64,000 nt of DNA from Ephydatia muelleri. Taxonomy: Eukaryota; Porifera; Demospongiae; Spongillida; Spongillidae. Each line of letters opens with the position of its first letter. Within the stretch, counting starts at the first letter, position 1. The DNA is taken from assembly GCA_013339895.1 (NCBI GenBank), contig JABACO010000001.1, positions 27,695,023 through 27,759,022 of the forward strand, written 5' to 3'. This document shows, piece by piece, positions 59,110 through 64,000 of this stretch. The notes beneath the pieces are model-generated. The model worked only from the letters and a program-made list of their open reading frames with translations, did not search any database and was not told where the DNA came from. The translations under genes were made by a program, and so were the position numbers.

Positions 59110-62100
59110 TTTCGCTATTCATGTTTAAGTGTTGTTCATGTTTTTAAACAAGCAACAACTCATATTTTTTTAGATGGGTAGTGTGCCGCATGATTCAGAT
59201 GAAACAGGGAGGTGGAGAAGAAGACATGCTTACACACACAATAAATACTTGTTGTTTGACCTTAGCAAAATGTTACAGATAAGGGTCAAAGTACAAAAAT
59301 ACATCAAATCAAAATATACATGTTTTAACATGAATGGGGCTTCAAAGGATAGCATTTTGCAGAGCAATTCTTTCATCCAACTCTGAGCAGTGTGCATGGA
59401 CGGTTGCATTAGAGGCATGGGCCATGTAATTTGTGACAAAGCATACTACTTAATACAGACTGAAGTAGAATCACAGCAACCCATTCTGTACACTACCAGT
59501 ACTCCAAGATGAATGTAGGTAAGTACCTCTTGAGTTACGTGGTGTACTATTTCAAACATCACAATGTGTGGAGTTAATGTACATTGTGTATGTATTGCAA
59601 CAAATACTAATAACATAACAGATATGGAATCAAAATGTGAGACAATTGGAATGTGTTTGGATGTGTACGAGCTGTGTGTTAGTTCCATAATTTACATAGT
59701 GTGTACATGTGCTCTTGGTGACTCTCTATGACACTTCCACTACAGTATATGCGAGCTTCATACTTACCATTGTGTCAATGTGACTTATATAGCGCATGAA
59801 CCTGGTTTGTGTTCCCATGGTTGAGGTCTAAAAGCAAGGATTGTTCTGTTTGAAGGAGCAATGGTGTTTTGCATACATGTGTGTGTCTGTACCATACTCT
59901 TAAAGAACAGCCATGTTTCCATGGAGACATGCTAGTGGCTGATGTGGAAGGGTCACAGAAAGGATGCAAGAGTGTTGAAATATTTTTAATGAACCCATCT
60001 GTGCAGTTGAGTAACACTACACTGAGAGAGAAGATGGAAGGGAGAGAGATTAGCGTTATAATTGTTTTGTTTCCCCTTTTTTTAATGTCTCATTGCAGCT
60101 GGGCCAGGAGCGGTAGCTAGAAGGTCATGATAATTCAAGAATGTACACACATGTGTTAATAATTACTTGTGTAGGTGTGAGTGTCATTACACACTGTCAT
60201 TATTAGTGCCATGATGGACTGGCTCAAATGAGCAAAGAGGGACACAGTTGGGGACGGGTCACTGGTGAAACGAAGAGGAATTTAAGCAAGGTAAGTATAT
60301 ATTGAAATATGTGGTGTGTTTTTCAAACAATCATATGATCATGTATGGAGTTACATGGCATTGTATGTATGTTGTCAATGTAACATATGTGATCAAAATT
60401 ATGGAATGTATATGTGAGTATTACACCAGCTCTATTGAAGAGTGTATGCGTGTTGTCAATGGATGGAAGTTTAGATCATTTCTATTCCTCCATTTCTAGG
60501 TATTACTGTATACACTGATTGATATGTGTTTGGAATTGGTCTTTAAAAAAACAGAAAATTTAAGCTCACAGAGTCACACTAGACTACACACACATACACT
60601 TGGTCTCATCTGTTATTGTGGTGCCTACAACTTAGCAATGATTTGAAAAGTGTTTGAGTTCTGTTGCTACTAAGGTTTCATATGATCAGTTGTGTTTAAC
60701 CTCGAGGATACATTGTCTCCCAATGCCATATGTACTCACTGATGACATCATTAAATATTGGTGTAGTGTCCATTGTGTACACCACCAGCACTACATTGTA
60801 CTCCTCCATACATTCAGTACACAATGTACAGACACGAGACTGCTAACACATGAGCAGGGGCCAACTATTTAGAGGAACATGGGAAAAAAACCTATACAAA
60901 AGGGGGAAAACCCAGTTCTAGCTGCTCAAAGGCTGATGAATGTGGTAGATATTACTGTGACTGCTGTGTAGAATGATCTTGCAATTGTATCAACATGCTT
61001 CAACCCACAAGTACATGTGTATAGTATACGTATGAGGAGATAAAGCGAGTTAGGTCTGCCAGTGGCTGTGCACAATATGCCTAGACTGATTCAAACACTT
61101 CTTTGTCAATCCTATATGTACCTGCATGATGCACACACAAATAGTGAAGACTCATTCCCTAGATCATGTGCTCTTCCATCACTTGAGATACAGCTGCACC
61201 CTTCCCAAACACCCCAAGTTCCCACTCCTCCATCCTTATCGGTCTACATGATCTATATGCTTACCCATGCACTGCAATATGAACATAGCTGAAGTTGTGT
61301 CTGTTTAAAATTTCTGTTTGAATAAATGGATCCACCTGCATCTTTAGAGGGTTTAACTTTTGATTGATTGTACCATTTATTTAATTCAACTATATATACA
61401 ATACTTCACCTACCTGCAACATTATAAAATTGGTCCTATGAATTTACTATTTTTCAAACACAGTGACACACTAGTGTTGTGTGTGTGTGATGTGTCTGTG
61501 TGGCTATATATGTCCTTTTCAAAATCCCATGACCTTTTAAGTTAGCTGTATTTTAGCTATTTCAAAATGAATAAATGGGCCATTGTATATTACTGCCTTC
61601 TATGTGGACCCATCTCTGTCATTGCTAATGATGTCATTATACCTTTGCACACATGATGTAACATGTAGGGCTGATTGTATCTTCCCCTCTCCAGTGTGGT
61701 ACATAACATCTGGACATATTATTGGAGATTACTGAATGCCCCTGGTGAGGGCCCTCTGGTCATGATGGTATCTCTGTGCCAAGGCACTTTAAAGCAGGAC
61801 TGTGTACTTTTTATTTTGTATTTAACCTTGTGTTATGTACTCAAGAACTGCATTAGTACTAACAACACACACAAGACATACAAAACATATTCTTCATCTG
61901 AAGTCATGACTGAGGCAGAATTCCCTCTTTGGATGGCAATAGATAGAATCACACTACAATTTATGTCCTGGATGTAGCCTTCAAATGACAAGATAGAAAC
62001 AAGCTGTACACACTCAGACACTCCAACAGGTGCTTGGTCGTGTGACCTACAGCTGTAACTGTGTACTTTTCCTCTGAAGGCAGGGGACCCTCCATTGTTC

Positions 62101-62367
62101 AGTTCAGCCATGATATGAGCACCAGTCAACACAGCTTTTCAAAAGCTGCACTGTTTATGAACATCTGGAAATGATTGATAAGTGAATTAAATGCAGTGTA
62201 CCAGCAAGGGTCAGAGTTCCCCCCAAAACGTTCACCATATTCCATGCTCTTCTATTGAAATGACCTCAGAATGTCAGTATGTAATGGAATAGGGGGGACA
62301 AAGTTTTTTGGACCCTTTTGCATTTTTTGTTGTTTGCCTAAACCAGGGAGTGTTCATTAATAATTAG

Positions 62368-62369
<2 letters not shown>
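59110..62369. other. Intergenic; locally duplicated blocks, no gene recognised
   Basis: A block near 59530-59640 resembles 60305-60400 (TTTCAAACA, GGAGTTA, TGTATGT). 61605-62185 duplicates 41037-41840 in the same orientation. GGGCCAGGAG followed by AGCTAGA and GGTCATG occurs at about 60102 and again at about 62494. Confidence 0.45.
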
Positions 62370-62432
<63 letters not shown>

Positions 62433-62452
62433 TGTGCGTGTGTGTGTGTGTG
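62370..62452. repeat. GT microsatellite
   Basis: GT dinucleotides interrupted by one TATG and one GCGT. Confidence 0.95.
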
Positions 62453-63548
62453 AGAGAAATGTACAGTTTTTTGATGACCTGTTGCTTAGACTGGGCCAGG
62501 AGTGGGAGCTAGATGGTCATGTTAATTCAAGAGCTTTTAATGACTTCACCGGGCGATGTGTGTGAGTGTGATTAATAGTGCCATGATTATGTAACCAATC
62601 AACGTGGCAAAATAGGCGCATGTGTGCAAAGAGTGAGACAAAAGTATCATTCACTATTAGTGATGAAACTACCTGTACATGTAGACAAGTGCGTCTTGAA
62701 AAATGCATTGTGTTATTTCAAATACAACACCTTTGATGGAGTTACATACACTGTCAACACCTCCATGATGTGTGTGTGTATCAGCAAGTCTATTACCTCT
62801 CCAGTCACAGCAGTGAGGCAATTTACTCACGTGATGTATTCCAAGACCAAAAATGGGCGCGGTTCACCATACATGTCATACTCATGTTGCAAAGCTATAA
62901 GGCAAGGCTTGCGTGCGAGAATCTCAATCCCTCAAAGTACTACGTTGCTGCATCATTGATATATTATTTATGTGGCAGTACCATGCTTTGGATCCGTTCA
63001 AACTGCGCGCGACGAAAGTGACAAGGTGAGTTACTGAAGATAGCAGCAGCACGTTCCACACTCTATAAAGCCCGAACACTTCCTCACAACTATTATTTCT
63101 CCTCACAGACTAGACAACTGTTGAAATCTCGTGCCTTGATATGTGCATCTGTCAGTGCAAGTATGCTAATTAATGCGCCGCTAAGGCGAGCTACAGGTAA
63201 ATTATATGATTGTATTCGAACAGTATTTGTCTTTTGTTGAAAGATGCGCAGTCCTGGTCTGTATATATGTAGATCATTGCAGGATCTGGCAGAGTTGTGT
63301 GTTTGGAATGATGGTGTAGATGACTACTATTAATAGTTTTTCGCTTTATAATGCCCAGTGAAAAGTTCTTGGGCAAGAAAGGCCAAGAATCGGGCAAGAA
63401 TGGCAAGATCTTGGCAAGAATGGCAAGATCTTGGCAAGACTCTTATGCCCTTGGCCAAGATAATTTTTCTCCTCTAATTTTATTTAAACAATATAATTGT
63501 TAAAATTGAAGAACTCATATCCAAACATAGTATTACATACACTTTAGT
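62453..63548. other. Intergenic, with promoter-like repeat at 63.05 kb
   Basis: 63047-63155 matches 38780-38875 and here includes CTATAAAG, a possible TATA box. No coding region recognised. Confidence 0.4.
63393..63439 (+). repeat. 20-bp tandem repeat
   Basis: GGCAAGAATGGCAAGATCTT at 63393-63412 and 63413-63432, then a partial third unit. Diverged units precede it from about 63370. Confidence 0.9.
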
Positions 63549-63878
63549 TCAATGATGTTCATAAATGTTGGGTTGCTTCACAATGATGTCAATATCACTA
63601 TGCTTAGCTGGAATGTGTACACACTTCTGATGTATTGCTTCAACTCGTACTGCTACTGCTTTGTTTGAAACAGATATTTTCTTTACTTTCTTGAAACATT
63701 TATTTAATGAAGATATTGTTAGCATAAAATGGTCTTCTTGCTCTGACATGTACAGCTTGAAGTAAATTTTCTTCAACAGTTTCAAATTTGTCAATAATTG
63801 CAGTTGGTTCTTCATTAAAATAAAACAACTTTTCTGATGGACCCCATCATTGTATTGGGTCCTACTTGAAACATACAT
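63549..63878 (-). CDS. Hypothetical 109-residue ORF
   Basis: Not recognised. Lys/Ile-rich (KKIYFKLYMSEQEDHFMLTI; IHQKCVHIPAKHSDIDIIVK) with no low-complexity bias and a normal protein-like mix, so it may be an exon of a gene or transposon that continues beyond the window's right edge (minus-strand upstream lies toward 64000). It could also be chance. Confidence 0.3.
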   Translation of the reverse strand: MYVSSRTQYNDGVHQKSCFILMKNQLQLLTNLKLLKKIYFKLYMSEQEDHFMLTISSLNKCFKKVKKISVSNKAVAVRVEAIHQKCVHIPAKHSDIDIIVKQPNIYEHH

Positions 63879-64000
63879 ACTGAACTGTCTCTTAATTTCA
63901 TTGGATTCTTTCTAGCTTGGTATGATGTATGTTTAAGCATATATGAATTACATGATTTGAGTCCATTTTCTGGAATTGTGAGCCCTGCATTTCTAAGGAT

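Overview
The window reads as animal nuclear DNA rich in transposons. Genes are split by short GT-AG introns. There are secreted/membrane Ig and fibronectin-III exons, many TA/CA microsatellites, and remnants of typical animal transposons (hAT, Helitron, piggyBac-like, Harbinger-like, non-LTR). A TTAGGG-type interstitial array and the abundance of ACATGTACATG motifs fit a basal marine invertebrate; a demosponge is my best guess, but this is inference. No bacterial operons, rRNA, tRNA or CRISPR arrays were seen.

Region 1 (1-21.6 kb) is mostly repeats. A hAT element with inactivated transposase (451-2053) sits inside a fold-back structure. An isolated FN3 + transmembrane receptor fragment lies at 5.5-7.6 kb. 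A 595-bp hAT MITE with a perfect 8-bp target duplication carries a G-rich minisatellite (10.17-10.76 kb). It is followed by the C-terminus of a non-LTR retrotransposon and a second hAT remnant (13.2 kb). Two elements with GGCCAC inverted ends and TAA duplications (Harbinger-like) lie at 17.87-18.67 and 20.96-21.45 kb.

Region 2 (21.7-43.4 kb) is a receptor cluster. A plus-strand gene (21672-28267) can be assembled as 12 exons whose phases all agree. It gives a 522-residue type I membrane protein: signal peptide, one Ig domain, one FN3 domain, TM, and a long tail with one ITIM-consensus tyrosine and several SH2-type tyrosines. Tail-to-tail with it is a minus-strand gene (39023-35781). Its Ig and FN3 exons are about nine-tenths identical to those of the plus gene, but its TM and tail are unrelated and short. 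Two more minus-strand copies of the FN3-TM-tail part (30.5-31.6 and 42.3-43.3 kb) are decaying. Near-identical ectodomains on different tails, plus pseudogenes, resembles paired activating/inhibitory or allorecognition receptor clusters.

Region 3 (45.8-57.0 kb) is dominated by an apparently intact Helitron gene (46657-53717, two exons, 2205 residues). The first exon encodes nine 15-residue charged repeats. The second encodes the HUH/two-tyrosine Rep nuclease, a PIF1-type helicase and a C-terminal OTU cysteine protease. Downstream is a 66-bp minisatellite; every unit forms a hairpin, and most are followed 9 nt later by CTAG, the layout of a Helitron 3' end. A 15-bp inverted repeat (45798 / 57010) brackets the whole block, which also holds a DRGRG-repeat ORF with its own TATA box and a 282-bp near-perfect palindrome.

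Region 4 (57-64 kb) has microsatellites, a piggyBac-like zinc-finger fragment, segmental duplicates of the 38-42 kb region, and one unassigned ORF.
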